This document shows positions 33,394 through 42,363 of a stretch of DNA of 45,626 nt, piece by piece. Every line of letters begins with the position of its first letter. The first letter of the stretch is position 1. The DNA comes from Deltaproteobacteria bacterium (GTDB lineage: Bacteria; Desulfobacterota; Syntrophia; Syntrophales; UBA5619), in assembly GCA_021817825.1 (NCBI GenBank), contig JAKAFS010000022.1, positions 1 to 45,626 on the forward strand, in the 5' to 3' direction. The translations under genes and the position numbers were made by a program. The notes under the pieces were generated by a model that was given only the letters and a program-made list of their open reading frames with translations, did no database searches and was not told where the DNA came from.

Positions 33394-33786
33394 CTATTTC
33401 ACGGCCTGCCCGGAGGCGGGCAGGGTATTCTTTGTCGCTTTCGCCGGCTCCGGCTTGCCTTTCTTCTGGACGGCCGTCATCTTTGCCGGAGCGATCCGCA
33501 GCAGAATGTTCCGCCCGTCCTTTTCCCGGTAGCTGGCCTTGATCGGGTCGCCGACGGCAAGGCCGGAAAAGGGTTTCTCCAGTGTAAATTCCATGATCTC
33601 CGTCTTTCCCTTCAGGGTTCGCTCGATCTTCAGGAGCGACTCGGAGATTTCCACTATCCTTCCTGCGGTGCTCATCTCAGGGACACTCGGCGGAAGCGGC
33701 GCGGAAACCGGCGGCTTCTCTGCGGCAAAGGCCATGGGAAGACAGAGAAGCAAAAAAACCGCCGCGATCATCAAAAAACGCTTCAT
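33394..33786 (-). CDS. Small exported protein, unknown function
   Basis: A 130-residue protein starting at the ATG 33786, with GAGG about ten bases upstream. A signal peptide (FLMIAAVFLLLCLPMAFAAE) leads a short Pro-rich segment and a small beta domain (STAGRIVEISESLLKIERT … GLAVGDPIKASYREKDGRNILLRI). This pattern, a GxV/I…G-D-x-V/I…Y-xxx-G barrel, resembles the small OB-like domains found in periplasmic proteins of unknown role (DUF5666-like). The tail is Lys/Ala/Pro-rich (KGKPEPAKATKNT), echoing the composition of the neighbouring secreted protein. The two genes are read in the same direction 123 bases apart. I do not recognise a named family. Confidence 0.7.
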   Translation of the reverse strand: MKRFLMIAAVFLLLCLPMAFAAEKPPVSAPLPPSVPEMSTAGRIVEISESLLKIERTLKGKTEIMEFTLEKPFSGLAVGDPIKASYREKDGRNILLRIAPAKMTAVQKKGKPEPAKATKNTLPASGQAVK

Positions 33787-33944
33787 CAAAACCGATCCTC
33801 GTGCCCATATTTTCTTGATGCCGCTAAAAGAGCAAGGGGCGTGCCATGGATCGGTAGCGACCTGTATTTTTTAGTCCTTTGAATTTGCTGGGAATTCGAT
33901 TTCCGGTCCGGGAATCTCCGGGCAGGCTGGATCGGCGTGAGGAG

Positions 33945-33973
33945 AAAATTTCCCCACCGGCTGGGGAAATTTT
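33945..33973. terminator. Perfect 12-base inverted repeat after the lipid-kinase gene
   Basis: AAAATTTCCCCA (33945-33956) and TGGGGAAATTTT (33962-33973) flank the loop CCGGC. It lies 30 bases past the stop of the leftward diacylglycerol-kinase-like gene and 159 bases before the next leftward gene. Only four T follow on either strand, so it is a moderate terminator, possibly working in both directions. Confidence 0.65.
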
Positions 33974-34002
33974 GGCCACTCCTGCTCCGCGCCGCTCGCC
34001 GT

Positions 34003-34941
34003 TCAGGGGCCTTTGCTCGTGATCATTCTCAGGATGCCGGGGACGATGGCCAGTTCGGCGGGCAAGGTCCCCGGCTGTTCGCCGTCGATGTCCAGAAGGA
34101 CGCGCTGCTCGGAGGACGCCGTCACCTGCGTTCCTGTCTCGATGGAGACCTGGCGGATTCCCTTGATCCCTCCTGTGTAAAGCTTGGGCAGGTGCCAGAG
34201 GACCAGGGGCAGCGGCATGGCGCCGATGACGGTGACATGGAAGAACCCGTCGTCGGCCAGGGCGTCCGGGGCGACGAGCATCCCGCCTCCGTGATAGCGC
34301 CCGTTGGCAACGGCGCAGTTGAGCACCTCCCTGGTCCGGATCTCCCGGTCATCCACCTGAAGGCGGATGCGCTTTTTCTCGTAGGCGAACAGCGAGACGA
34401 GCGTCCCCCAGATGAAGGTCAGGAAAGGGCCGCAGACCTTGCTTGTCCGGTTCACCCGGTCCACGACCTCGCCGCCGAGGCCGAAGCTGGCAATGTTGTG
34501 GAAATAGCGGGTACAGGTTTCCCCTCTGTGATCCCGGAAGCGGATCCGCCCCAGATCGATGGTCTGCACATGATTTTCCCGGATCGTGGCGAGGGAGGCC
34601 CTAGGCTCCGTCGGGATGGGGACGGTGCGGCTGAAATCGCAGCCGGTTCCGTTGGGGACGAACCCCAGGACGGCATCCTTCCGAACGGGCCGATCGGCAG
34701 CGATGAAGCCGTTGATCACCTCGTTGAGGGAGCCGTCGCCGCCGACGCAGACGATCCGCTCGGCCCCGGCCAGGAGCGATTCCCGGGTCATTCGGGTGGC
34801 GTCTCCGGGGCCCGCGGTCAGGCGGGTCGCGAAGGGCCCCAGGCAGGCTTCGGCCAGGGCGCGGATGCGGGGCCATTCTTTGCCTGTCGATCCGTTTCCC
34901 GAATGGGGATTTACGATAAAAACCGTCTTTTCGAAATTCAC
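34003..34941 (-). CDS. Diacylglycerol/lipid kinase family protein
   Basis: A 312-residue enzyme of the DAGK_cat (YegS/DgkB) fold that transfers phosphate from ATP to a lipid alcohol. The frame is open upstream to 35118, but a GTG at 34941 with GGGAGG five bases before it marks the likely start and gives the family-typical N-terminus NFEKTVFIVNPHSGNG. The nucleotide-binding motif GGDGSLNEVING and the glycine-rich GFVPNGTGCDFSRT are clear. The second domain has FHNIASFGLGGEVV and ANGRYHGGGMLVAPDALADDGFFHV, and ends with DIDGEQPG, as usual in this family. The lipid substrate (diacylglycerol, ceramide, sphingosine or phosphatidylglycerol) cannot be told from sequence. It is transcribed alone and is divergent from the DUF116 gene. 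Confidence 0.9.
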   Translation of the reverse strand: MNFEKTVFIVNPHSGNGSTGKEWPRIRALAEACLGPFATRLTAGPGDATRMTRESLLAGAERIVCVGGDGSLNEVINGFIAADRPVRKDAVLGFVPNGTGCDFSRTVPIPTEPRASLATIRENHVQTIDLGRIRFRDHRGETCTRYFHNIASFGLGGEVVDRVNRTSKVCGPFLTFIWGTLVSLFAYEKKRIRLQVDDREIRTREVLNCAVANGRYHGGGMLVAPDALADDGFFHVTVIGAMPLPLVLWHLPKLYTGGIKGIRQVSIETGTQVTASSEQRVLLDIDGEQPGTLPAELAIVPGILRMITSKGP

Positions 34942-35151
34942 ACCCGCCTCCCGCGTCCGTGAGGATGGTTGCAGCGAAGAAGAGCCTTGCGGTAAAGTCG
35001 GCGGGACTATAGCACGGAATTTTCCTTTTGGGGTAGTCCAAAAGACGCAAAGGAATTGCTTTCCCGGGGTCTTTCTGGTATCCCACTGACGAATGCCGGC
35101 GGCCGAGAGGCGCTTCACCGGCCGGACAGTGGATGACGGAATGATTCTTCG

Positions 35152-35706
35152 ATGACCAGGGATTGCAGCAGGCTAAAATTCATCGCCGCCTTTTTTTTCT
35201 TTTCCTGGCGCGCTTTTCTCGAGCGTCTGGGGATCCGCTACGATATCGCCGAAATTGCCAATGCCTATTACCGGGAAGCCTTTGCCCGGATTCCGGCGGC
35301 GGACAAGGCGGTGATCCTTCCCCACTGCCTGATCGGCAATCCATGCAAGGCCCGGTTTTCCAAAGAGGATGGGGTACTCTGCCTGCGGTGCAAGAATTGC
35401 CGGTGCGGCGAGATCAGTCTGCTCTGCGAGGCCCGGGGATGGCAGTTCTACATCTCCCCCAGCTCCGGTTTCACCAAGCGGCTCGTCCAGAGAAAAGGCA
35501 TCCGGGCCGCCGTCGGAGGGGCCTGCGCCTTCGAGATCGAAAAGGGGATCCGGTCGACGCCGATCACCATCCAGGGGGTCCGTCTGAAGAAAAACAAGGT
35601 GATTCCCCAGGTGGTGCTGGCGGCGCGCTACGACTGCCTGGAGAACGACATCGACTGGGAAGGGCTCAAGGGGATCATCCTGGCGGGGCAGGCGGCCGAT
35701 CGATGA
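35152..35706 (+). CDS. DUF116 family protein
   Basis: A 184-residue protein with a hydrophobic N-terminal segment (LKFIAAFFFFSWRAFL) that may anchor it to the membrane. The core contains six cysteines in a compact pattern: C59 in LPHCL, C65, then C77-LR-C80-KN-C83-R-C85-G. It is followed by PSSGFTKRLVQRKGIRAAVGGACAFEIEKG and a C-terminal ARYDCLENDIDW. This matches the DUF116 family, which is widespread in anaerobes and thought to bind metal or an Fe-S cluster; its function is unknown. The ATG at 35152 lacks a strong ribosome site, so the exact start is uncertain. It lies 91 bases before the flavoprotein gene and may be co-transcribed with it. Confidence 0.75.
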   Translation: MTRDCSRLKFIAAFFFFSWRAFLERLGIRYDIAEIANAYYREAFARIPAADKAVILPHCLIGNPCKARFSKEDGVLCLRCKNCRCGEISLLCEARGWQFYISPSSGFTKRLVQRKGIRAAVGGACAFEIEKGIRSTPITIQGVRLKKNKVIPQVVLAARYDCLENDIDWEGLKGIILAGQAADR

Positions 35707-35797
35707 CCGTCCCTTCTGCGACCGGCGCAAAGTCCTTCCGCGCGCCCGCGGCCTGACCGACGGTCCCTTTCCCAGAAGCAGTGGAGCCATAAAGACG

Positions 35798-37225
35798 ATG
35801 ACGACGCCCGGCCGGACTTCGATCCCTTCCCTTTCCGAAAAGCAAGCAACTGAAAAGCGGCGTGTGATCGTCATCGGCGCCGGCGCTGCCGGGATGATGG
35901 CCGCGGGCCGTGCCGCAGAACGGGGCGCCCGGGTCCTGCTCCTGGAGAAGACCGACGGACCCGGCAAGAAGATCCTGATCAGCGGCAAGAGCCGCTGCAA
36001 CCTGACCAACGCCCGGGAACTGGCCGATTTTATCGGCATGTACGGTCCCAACGGCCGCTTTCTCCACAGCGCCTTCCACCGTTTCTTTCGCGATGAACTC
36101 CTCGCTTTTCTGGGCCGCTACGGCGTCGAAACGAAGGTCGAACGGGGCGGGCGGATCTTCCCCGTCTCCGACGATGCAGCGGATGTGGTGCAGGCCTTCC
36201 GGCGCTACCTGAAAGCGCAGGCCGTGGAACTGGCGACCGGAGTCCGGGTGACCGGGATTGCTGTCCGGGACGGCCGCGTGGAAGGGGTCCGCACGGAGAA
36301 GGGGGTGCTTCCGGCCGCCGCCGTGGTGCTGGCAACGGGCGGCGCCACCTGGCCGGCGACGGGCTCCGGCGGCGACGGCTACCGGTTTGCCGCGGAGATC
36401 GGCCATCGGATCGTCAAACTCCGTCCGGGCTTGGTGCCGCTGGTGGTCGAAGAAATCGCGCGGGCCAAGTCGATGCAGGGGGTCAGCCTGAAGAACGTCC
36501 GATTGACCGCCTTTCGGGGGACCGCGCCGGCCATCGATCCGGCTTTGACGCCGGCCAAGGACATCGGCCGCGGACTGGACAGGAAACGACGCCGGGGGCC
36601 GGTCATCGAGAGCCGGATGGGGGAGATGCTCTTTACCCATTTCGGGATCGGCGGACCGATCACGCTCCTGATGAGTTTGGCGGTCGTGGATGCCCTGGCC
36701 GAGGGGCCGGTCAGTATTTCCATCGATCTGAAGCCGGCCCTCACGGCGGAGGCGCTCCGGATCCGTCTTCAGCGGGACTTCGATCAGTCCGGCAAGCGGG
36801 TCTTCCGCAACCTCCTCGCCGAGCTTTTGCCCCACAAGATGATCGATCCCTTCGTCGAGCTGACCGGCATTCCCCAGGATCGGCCGGGCCATCAGATCAC
36901 CGCGGCGGAACGCGATCGGCTCCTGTCCCTTCTCAAATCGCTGCGGTTCAATGTGGCCGGCGCCCTTCCCCTCGCCTCGGCCATCGTCACCGCCGGCGGG
37001 GTGGATCTCAAGGAGATCGATCCTCGGACCATGGCTTCGCGCCTCATCGCCGGCCTTTTCTTCTGCGGCGAGGTGATGGACATCGACGCCGATACGGGGG
37101 GGTACAACCTCCAGGCGGCCTTCTCCACCGGATACATCGCCGGGGAGGCGGCCGGCGCCCTTGCAGCGGAGCTGCCGGGCGCCGCCCCTCCTTTGATCCT
37201 TGGCGATGATGCCGGCCGAGAGTGA
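35798..37225 (+). CDS. BaiN/HI0933-type FAD-dependent oxidoreductase
   Basis: A 475-residue flavoprotein of the HI0933 (YhiN/BaiN) family. The FAD-binding start is VIVIGAGAAGMMAAGRAAERGARVLLLEK (residues 23-51), followed by the family hallmark GKKILISGKSRCNLTN. Later landmarks are VLATGGATWPATGSGGDGY, MLFTHFGIGGP, TAGGVDLKEIDPRTMASR and LFFCGEVMDIDADTGGYNLQAAFSTGYIAG, which closes the flavin site. Members are called aminoacetone oxidase or bile-acid reductase-like in annotation, but the true substrate is mostly unknown. About 20 residues before the first strand are poorly ordered in composition, so the start could lie somewhat downstream. A short GTGGAG site precedes the ATG. Confidence 0.92.
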   Translation: MTTPGRTSIPSLSEKQATEKRRVIVIGAGAAGMMAAGRAAERGARVLLLEKTDGPGKKILISGKSRCNLTNARELADFIGMYGPNGRFLHSAFHRFFRDELLAFLGRYGVETKVERGGRIFPVSDDAADVVQAFRRYLKAQAVELATGVRVTGIAVRDGRVEGVRTEKGVLPAAAVVLATGGATWPATGSGGDGYRFAAEIGHRIVKLRPGLVPLVVEEIARAKSMQGVSLKNVRLTAFRGTAPAIDPALTPAKDIGRGLDRKRRRGPVIESRMGEMLFTHFGIGGPITLLMSLAVVDALAEGPVSISIDLKPALTAEALRIRLQRDFDQSGKRVFRNLLAELLPHKMIDPFVELTGIPQDRPGHQITAAERDRLLSLLKSLRFNVAGALPLASAIVTAGGVDLKEIDPRTMASRLIAGLFFCGEVMDIDADTGGYNLQAAFSTGYIAGEAAGALAAELPGAAPPLILGDDAGRE

Positions 37226-37440
37226 AAATGATAAAAATCTTGATATTTCTCATGTAAATGATAGATGTTAGACCCCAAATCCCACAGGAGAGGGAGAAGA
37301 TCCTTCCGGTCAGGCGTCGGCAAGGCCGGTGATCTCGCAGGGGGTTGCGGCGGCCCAGCGCCGATGGACGCAAGAAGGGGGGCGGCTGAGGAACCCGCCC
37401 ACGGCAGGGCTAGGGCTCAGAGGCACAGGAGTATCCCGGT

Positions 37441-38655
37441 ATGCTCTCGTTATCGCTGGACATACGCACGCTTTCCGTGGTCTTGCCATCGGGCTGCGCG
37501 GTTCTGAGCGTCGTCATGCTGCTGCTCCTGCGGACCCACAGAACCTACCCCGGATTTGCCCTCTGGACGGCGGGGCTGTTGGCCTACACCTTTGGGTTTT
37601 CCCTGATTGCGCTGCGCGGGATGATCCCGGAGATCTTTACGATCATTGGGGCCAATGCCCTGCTTCTGGGGGCCGCGGGGTTGTTCCTCGAAGGGGTCCG
37701 CCGCTTCCGGGGTCTGTCCGGGCGCCGGCTCTTGAGCTTCCTTTTGGTCCTGCTCCTGGTCCTGTTTCAGTCCTACTTCACCTTTGTGGCCGACGACGTG
37801 GGGGTGCGCATCGTCGCTTTTTCGTTTCTGACCGCCGTGCTTTACGGCATGGCGGCGGAGAATCTGCTCCGCCATGCCCCTGCGGACGAGCGGTTTTCCT
37901 ACCTTTTCACCGGCAGCCTCTTTGCGATCCATGCCCTGCTCATGATCGTCCGTTGCTTCTTCATCCGTCTCGGTCCCGATTTGCAGGACTTCATGACGCC
38001 CAGCCTCACTCAGACAGTGACGCTTCTGCTGGCGCTCCTGATGGGGATCGCCTGGACCTTCGGCTTTGTGATGCTCAACAGCGAACGGCTGGAATCGGAT
38101 CTGAAAAGGGCCCAGGTGGAGCTGCAACGGATCGCCACGACCGACTTTCTCACCGGCATTGCCAACAGCCGTTCTTTTTTGGAGGCCGGGGAGCGCGAGA
38201 TACAAAGGAAAAGGCGGTACGGCCGTCCGCTGGCGGCGCTGATGTTCGATCTGGATCATTTCAAAGAGATCAACGACACCTATGGCCATGCCGCCGGCGA
38301 CAAGGTGCTCGTCACCCTTTCCGCCGTCTGCAAGAAGCTGCTTCGGGACATCGATGTCTTCGGACGCCTGGGCGGTGAAGAGTTTGCGATGCTGCTGCCC
38401 GAGACGGACCTTGCCGGCGCCAGGGTCACCGCGGAACGCTTGCGGGAGGCCGTCGCCGAGGCGGCCATCGAGACGGAGCGTGCGGTTCTTCATGTCACGA
38501 TCAGCATCGGGGTCTCGGAAATGGGGCCCGCTGACGACCTGTTGGACGCGGTGCTCAAAAGGGCGGACGACGCCATGTATCAAGCCAAAAGAGGAGGGCG
38601 CAACCGGGTGGTGGTGGCGGCTTCCCCTGTCCCGCCGGCGTCGGCGGCCTCGTGA
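37441..38655 (+). CDS. Membrane-bound diguanylate cyclase (GGDEF)
   Basis: A 404-residue protein with AGGAG before the ATG. The first 215 residues form six or seven TM helices with very short loops (for example FALWTAGLLAYTFGFSLIAL and LLSFLLVLLLVLFQSYFTFV), a membrane sensor of a type seen in many environmental cyclases but unnamed. A coiled linker (LESDLKRAQVELQRIATTD) leads to the GGDEF domain: DFLTGIANSRSF, MFDLDHFKEINDTYGHAAGD, and the active-site loop GGEEF at 311-315. R302-D-I-D305, five residues before the loop, is an intact RxxD inhibitory site for product feedback. It should make cyclic di-GMP from GTP. No EAL or HD-GYP domain is attached. A 215-base leader precedes it; no riboswitch was recognised there. 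Confidence 0.93.
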   Translation: MLSLSLDIRTLSVVLPSGCAVLSVVMLLLLRTHRTYPGFALWTAGLLAYTFGFSLIALRGMIPEIFTIIGANALLLGAAGLFLEGVRRFRGLSGRRLLSFLLVLLLVLFQSYFTFVADDVGVRIVAFSFLTAVLYGMAAENLLRHAPADERFSYLFTGSLFAIHALLMIVRCFFIRLGPDLQDFMTPSLTQTVTLLLALLMGIAWTFGFVMLNSERLESDLKRAQVELQRIATTDFLTGIANSRSFLEAGEREIQRKRRYGRPLAALMFDLDHFKEINDTYGHAAGDKVLVTLSAVCKKLLRDIDVFGRLGGEEFAMLLPETDLAGARVTAERLREAVAEAAIETERAVLHVTISIGVSEMGPADDLLDAVLKRADDAMYQAKRGGRNRVVVAASPVPPASAAS

Positions 38656-38776
38656 ATCCCTGCGTCCGCTGCGGAAAAATGAAACCGGACTTTCGGACAA
38701 TCGATAGCGGACCGTCGGAAAGGGGCCTGTGGAACCTGGACAGGGGAACGGACGTTAATCTGGCAGGAGGGCGACG

Positions 38777-40570
38777 ATGGCAAAGGGGAATGAACCGGAC
38801 AATCTGGTGGCCTTTTTGGAAAACGCCGTGGCAGAGCATCCCGAGCGTCCGCTTTTCGGGACGAAGAACGGGCAGGGCGTCTATGAATGGACAACCTATG
38901 GGGAGATCGGCCGCCGGGTGGACGACCTGCGGGCCGGCCTGGCGAACTTGGGCATCGGCCGGGGCGATGCCGTGGGGATCATCGCCAACAACCGGACGGA
39001 ATGGGCGATTGCCGCCTATGCGACCTACGGACTCGGCGCCCGCTTCGTTCCCATGTACGAATCGGAACTGCCGCGGGTCTGGCGGTATATCGTCACCGAC
39101 AGCGCCGTTAAGGCGCTCTTCGTTTCCACGCCGGAGATCCTGGAAAAGGTCAAGGATTTTCCCGGCACGATTCCCGGCCTGGGGCGATTGATCCTGATCG
39201 AGGGGGAGGGGCCCGACACCATGGCGGAGTTGGAGGCCCGGGGGCGGGCGAACCCGGTGGCCTCGATCCGTCCTGGGGCAGACGAGATCGCCAGCCTCAT
39301 CTACACCTCCGGGACCACCGGCGAACCCAAAGGGGTGCTGCTTTCCCACGGGAACTGCACGAGCAATTCCCGGGCCGGGGTGAAGATGTTTCCGGAACTC
39401 GTGGGCGAGGGGGACGTGAGCCTCTCCATCCTTCCCTGGGCCCATTCCTACGGACAGACGGCGGAACTCAACGCCATGCTCTACCTCGGCGGAGCGATCG
39501 GCTTCATCGAAAACGTCAAAACCATCGTCCAGGACATGGCCCTGGTCCGGCCCACCTGGCTCATTGCCGTGCCCCGGGTCTTCAACCGGGTTTACAACGG
39601 CCTCTGGGAGAAGCTGAACAACGAAGGGGGCCTCGCCCGGGCGCTCTTCGTGATGGGCGTCGAGGCGGCGAAAAAACGGCGCGCCCTCAAGGCCGAGGGC
39701 CGCGCCGATCTGCTCAACGCCCTTCAATTCTGGCTCGCCGACAAGATCGTCTTTGCCAAGATCCGGCAGAAGATGGGCGGCCGCCTCAAGGGGGCGATGA
39801 GCGGCAGCGCCGCCATGAATGTGGAGATTGCCCAGTTCTTCTTCGACGTCGGCATCCCGATCTACGACTGCTACGGGATGACCGAGACGGCGCCGGCCAG
39901 CATCATGAACGCCTCGTTCAATTTTCGCCTCGGGAGCGTCGGCCGGCCCATCGAGAAGGTGCGCATCGTCATCGACTCCTCGGTGGTCGAGGAGGGGGCG
40001 AAGGACGGGGAGATCATCGTCTACGGTCCCAACGTCATGCAGGGCTACCACAACAAGCCCGACCAGACCAAAGCGGTGATGACCCCCGACGGCGGCGTCC
40101 GGACGGGGGATCGGGGGCGGATCGACGCGGACGGCTTTGTCTATATCACCGGCCGGATCAAGGAGCAGTTCAAACTGGAAAACGGCAAGTTCGTCTTCCC
40201 GGCCGCCCTGGAAGAGGACATTGCGCTGGTCCCCTGGGTGCAAAACGTGCTGGTCGCCGGGGAGAATCGACCCTACACGATGGCGCTGGTCGTTCCCGAC
40301 CCCCTGGCGCTGGAGAAGATGGCCGCGAAACAGGGGCTGACCGACGATCCGACGGCCCTGGCGGCCAATCCGGAGATCCAGGCGCTGCTGACCGACGAGA
40401 TCCTGAAGGTCCTCCAGGGACGCTATGCAAACTACGAGATCCCGAAGCGGTTCGTCTATCTTGCCGAGGCCTTCACCGCCGAAAACGGGATGCTGACCCA
40501 GACGATGAAGCTCAAAAGGCGAATGGTTCTGGAGCGGTTCAAGGACGAGATCGCCGCGGCCTATGCCTGA
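38777..40570 (+). CDS. Long-chain acyl-CoA synthetase (AMP-forming)
   Basis: A 597-residue AMP-forming ligase with GGAGGG before the ATG. The P-loop is at about residues 175-187 (IYTSGTTGEPKGV). Further motifs are LPWAHSYGQTAELNAML, the substrate-pocket YGMTETAP, TGDRG (A7/A8) with the hinge FVYITGRIKEQFKLENGKFV, and a C-terminal tail ending MKLKRRMVLERF. The length and the FKLENGKFVFP hinge are typical of long-chain FadD15/FAA-type enzymes that activate fatty acids to CoA esters for degradation or lipid synthesis. No beta-oxidation gene lies next to it. It follows the diguanylate cyclase gene by 121 bases and converges on ilvD. Chain-length preference is inferred from family resemblance only. 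Confidence 0.93.
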   Translation: MAKGNEPDNLVAFLENAVAEHPERPLFGTKNGQGVYEWTTYGEIGRRVDDLRAGLANLGIGRGDAVGIIANNRTEWAIAAYATYGLGARFVPMYESELPRVWRYIVTDSAVKALFVSTPEILEKVKDFPGTIPGLGRLILIEGEGPDTMAELEARGRANPVASIRPGADEIASLIYTSGTTGEPKGVLLSHGNCTSNSRAGVKMFPELVGEGDVSLSILPWAHSYGQTAELNAMLYLGGAIGFIENVKTIVQDMALVRPTWLIAVPRVFNRVYNGLWEKLNNEGGLARALFVMGVEAAKKRRALKAEGRADLLNALQFWLADKIVFAKIRQKMGGRLKGAMSGSAAMNVEIAQFFFDVGIPIYDCYGMTETAPASIMNASFNFRLGSVGRPIEKVRIVIDSSVVEEGAKDGEIIVYGPNVMQGYHNKPDQTKAVMTPDGGVRTGDRGRIDADGFVYITGRIKEQFKLENGKFVFPAALEEDIALVPWVQNVLVAGENRPYTMALVVPDPLALEKMAAKQGLTDDPTALAANPEIQALLTDEILKVLQGRYANYEIPKRFVYLAEAFTAENGMLTQTMKLKRRMVLERFKDEIAAAYA

Positions 40571-40611
40571 AGATTGGCGGTTCCGCTCGTCTGCAATAGG
40601 GGTGGAACGTG

Positions 40612-40642
40612 AAAAAGCCCCCTGCTGGTTCGCAGGAGGCTT
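40612..40642 (-). terminator. Intrinsic terminator of ilvD
   Basis: AAGCCCCCTGC (40615-40625) and GCAGGAGGCTT (40632-40642) form an 11-base stem with one mismatch and loop TGGTTC. On the minus strand the stem is followed by five T (40616-40612). It lies 32 bases past the ilvD stop in the gap between convergent genes. Confidence 0.85.
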
Positions 40643-40674
40643 GGCGGCGTGCGGCATCTCGATGCAAAGGGGGG

Positions 40675-42330
40675 CTATGCGAAGGTTGCCCCCGTGTGGG
40701 CCGAGCGGACCTGGGCTGCGTAGCGCTTCAGGTAGCCCTTCAGCTCCCGCTGGACCGGCTTCCAGTCGGCGAGACGGGCCTTCAGCTCCGCGTCGGAAAT
40801 CAGGACATTGAGTTTTTTGCCCGGGATGTCGATCTCGATGAGATCGCCTTCCCGGATCGCGGCGATGGGGCCGCCCTCGGCCGCTTCCGGAGAAATGTGG
40901 CCGATCGCCGCCCCGCGGCTGCCGCCCGAGAAGCGCCCGTCGGTGAGCAGGGCCACGTCCCGATCCCGGCCGATCCCGGCGATGGCCGAGGTGGGCGAGA
41001 GCATCTCCCGCATTCCCGGACCGCCCCGGGGGCCTTCGTAGCGGATGACGACGACGTCTCCCTTCCGGATCTTTCCGTCGAGGATCGCCTGCATGGCCGG
41101 CTCCTCGGCGTCGAAAACCCGGGCGGGCCCGGTGTGCTGGAGCATCGCGTCGTCCACGGCGGAGCGCTTGACGACGGCGCCCTCGGGGGCGAGATTGCCG
41201 AAGAGGACCGCGAGTCCCCCCACGGCATGGTAAGGCTTCTCCAGGGGGCGGATCACTTCGGGATTCTTCACCTGCCGGCGCTCGATATTTTCGCCGACCC
41301 TTTTTCCGGTCACGGTCATCGTCCCGGTGTGAATCAGGCCGCCCCGGGAGAGCTCCTGCGTGAGCGCGGGAATGCCGCCCGCCTCGTGCAGATCGGCCAA
41401 ATGGTGGGGTCCGCCGGGCGACATGGAGCAGAGGTGCGGGGTCTTTTCGCTGAAGATATTGAAGGTGTCGAGGGTCAGCGGGATGCCCGCCTCTTTGGCG
41501 ATGGCCGGCAAATGCAGCGACGTATTCGTCGAGCCGCCGAAGGCCATGTCCACCGTGAGGGCGTTTTCGAAGGCCTCCCGGGTCAGGATGTCTGCGGGCC
41601 TGATCCCCCGTTCCACCAATTCCATGATCTGCATCCCCGCCTCCTTGGCCAGACGGATCCGTTCGGCCTGGACGGCGGGGATCGTTCCGTTTCCCGGGAG
41701 TCCCATCCCCAGAACCTCGGTCAGGCAGTTCATGGAGTTTGCCGTGAACATTCCCGAACAGGAGCCGACTCCCGGACAGACGCACCCTTCGGCCTCCCGG
41801 AGTTCTTCGGCGGTGATCTCGCCGATCCGCGCCTTGCCGACGTATTCGAAGAGGGTGATGAGATCGACTTCGCGTCCCTGGAACTTGCCGGCCAGCATCG
41901 GCCCGCCGCTGATCACGATCGCCGGGATGTTCAGACGCGCGGCGGCCATGAGCATGCCCGGGACGATCTTGTCGCAGTTGGGGATCAGGACCAGCCCGTC
42001 GAAGGGGTAGGCCATGGCCATCGATTCCACCGAGTCGGCGATCAGTTCGCGGGAGCTGAGCGAATACTTCATTCCCTCGTGACCCATGCCGATTCCGTCG
42101 CAGACGCCGATCGTGAAGAACTCCAGCGGCGTTCCCCCGGCCATGCGGATGCCCGCCTTGACCGCCTCGGAGATCTGGTGGAGGTGGCGATGACCGGGGA
42201 TCAGGTCGTTCGCCGAATTGGCGATGCCGATCATCGGCTGTCCAATCTCCCGGTCCGTCAATCCCAGCGCCTTGAACAGGGAGCGGTGCGGCGCCCTTTC
42301 CAGTCCCTTTTTCATTTGATCGGAACGCAT
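40675..42330 (-). CDS. ilvD: Dihydroxy-acid dehydratase (IlvD/Edd family)
   Basis: A 551-residue Fe-S dehydratase. The ATG at 42330 has TTAGGAGG upstream; an earlier start at 42357 lacks one. Landmarks: [89 protein letters not shown] and [13 protein letters not shown]. The cysteines in PNCDK and GSCSG are standard cluster ligands; where plant-type enzymes have a third cysteine (PCN), this one has PGH, as in E. coli IlvD. The canonical reaction dehydrates dihydroxy-isovalerate or -methylvalerate in branched-chain amino acid synthesis. However, no other ilv or leu gene is here, and it is co-directional with a GntR/FCD regulator next to a TRAP transporter. A catabolic sugar-acid dehydratase role is therefore a real alternative. 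Confidence 0.9.
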   Translation of the reverse strand: MRSDQMKKGLERAPHRSLFKALGLTDREIGQPMIGIANSANDLIPGHRHLHQISEAVKAGIRMAGGTPLEFFTIGVCDGIGMGHEGMKYSLSSRELIADSVESMAMAYPFDGLVLIPNCDKIVPGMLMAAARLNIPAIVISGGPMLAGKFQGREVDLITLFEYVGKARIGEITAEELREAEGCVCPGVGSCSGMFTANSMNCLTEVLGMGLPGNGTIPAVQAERIRLAKEAGMQIMELVERGIRPADILTREAFENALTVDMAFGGSTNTSLHLPAIAKEAGIPLTLDTFNIFSEKTPHLCSMSPGGPHHLADLHEAGGIPALTQELSRGGLIHTGTMTVTGKRVGENIERRQVKNPEVIRPLEKPYHAVGGLAVLFGNLAPEGAVVKRSAVDDAMLQHTGPARVFDAEEPAMQAILDGKIRKGDVVVIRYEGPRGGPGMREMLSPTSAIAGIGRDRDVALLTDGRFSGGSRGAAIGHISPEAAEGGPIAAIREGDLIEIDIPGKKLNVLISDAELKARLADWKPVQRELKGYLKRYAAQVRSAHTGATFA

Positions 42331-42363
42331 GTCTTTCCTCCTAATGCGGGAGTCCACTCCCGA

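Noticed and set aside
37226..37440. Possible cyclic di-GMP riboswitch before the diguanylate cyclase
   Set aside because: The leader has GGACGCAAG-like and GC-rich stems, but the conserved GEMM core and tetraloop receptor could not be found.
38555..41785. Very long minus-strand open frame across the acyl-CoA synthetase and ilvD (1076 codons)
   Set aside because: It is antisense to one firm gene and in the wrong frame of another, with Arg/Gly/Pro/His-rich translation typical of shadow frames.
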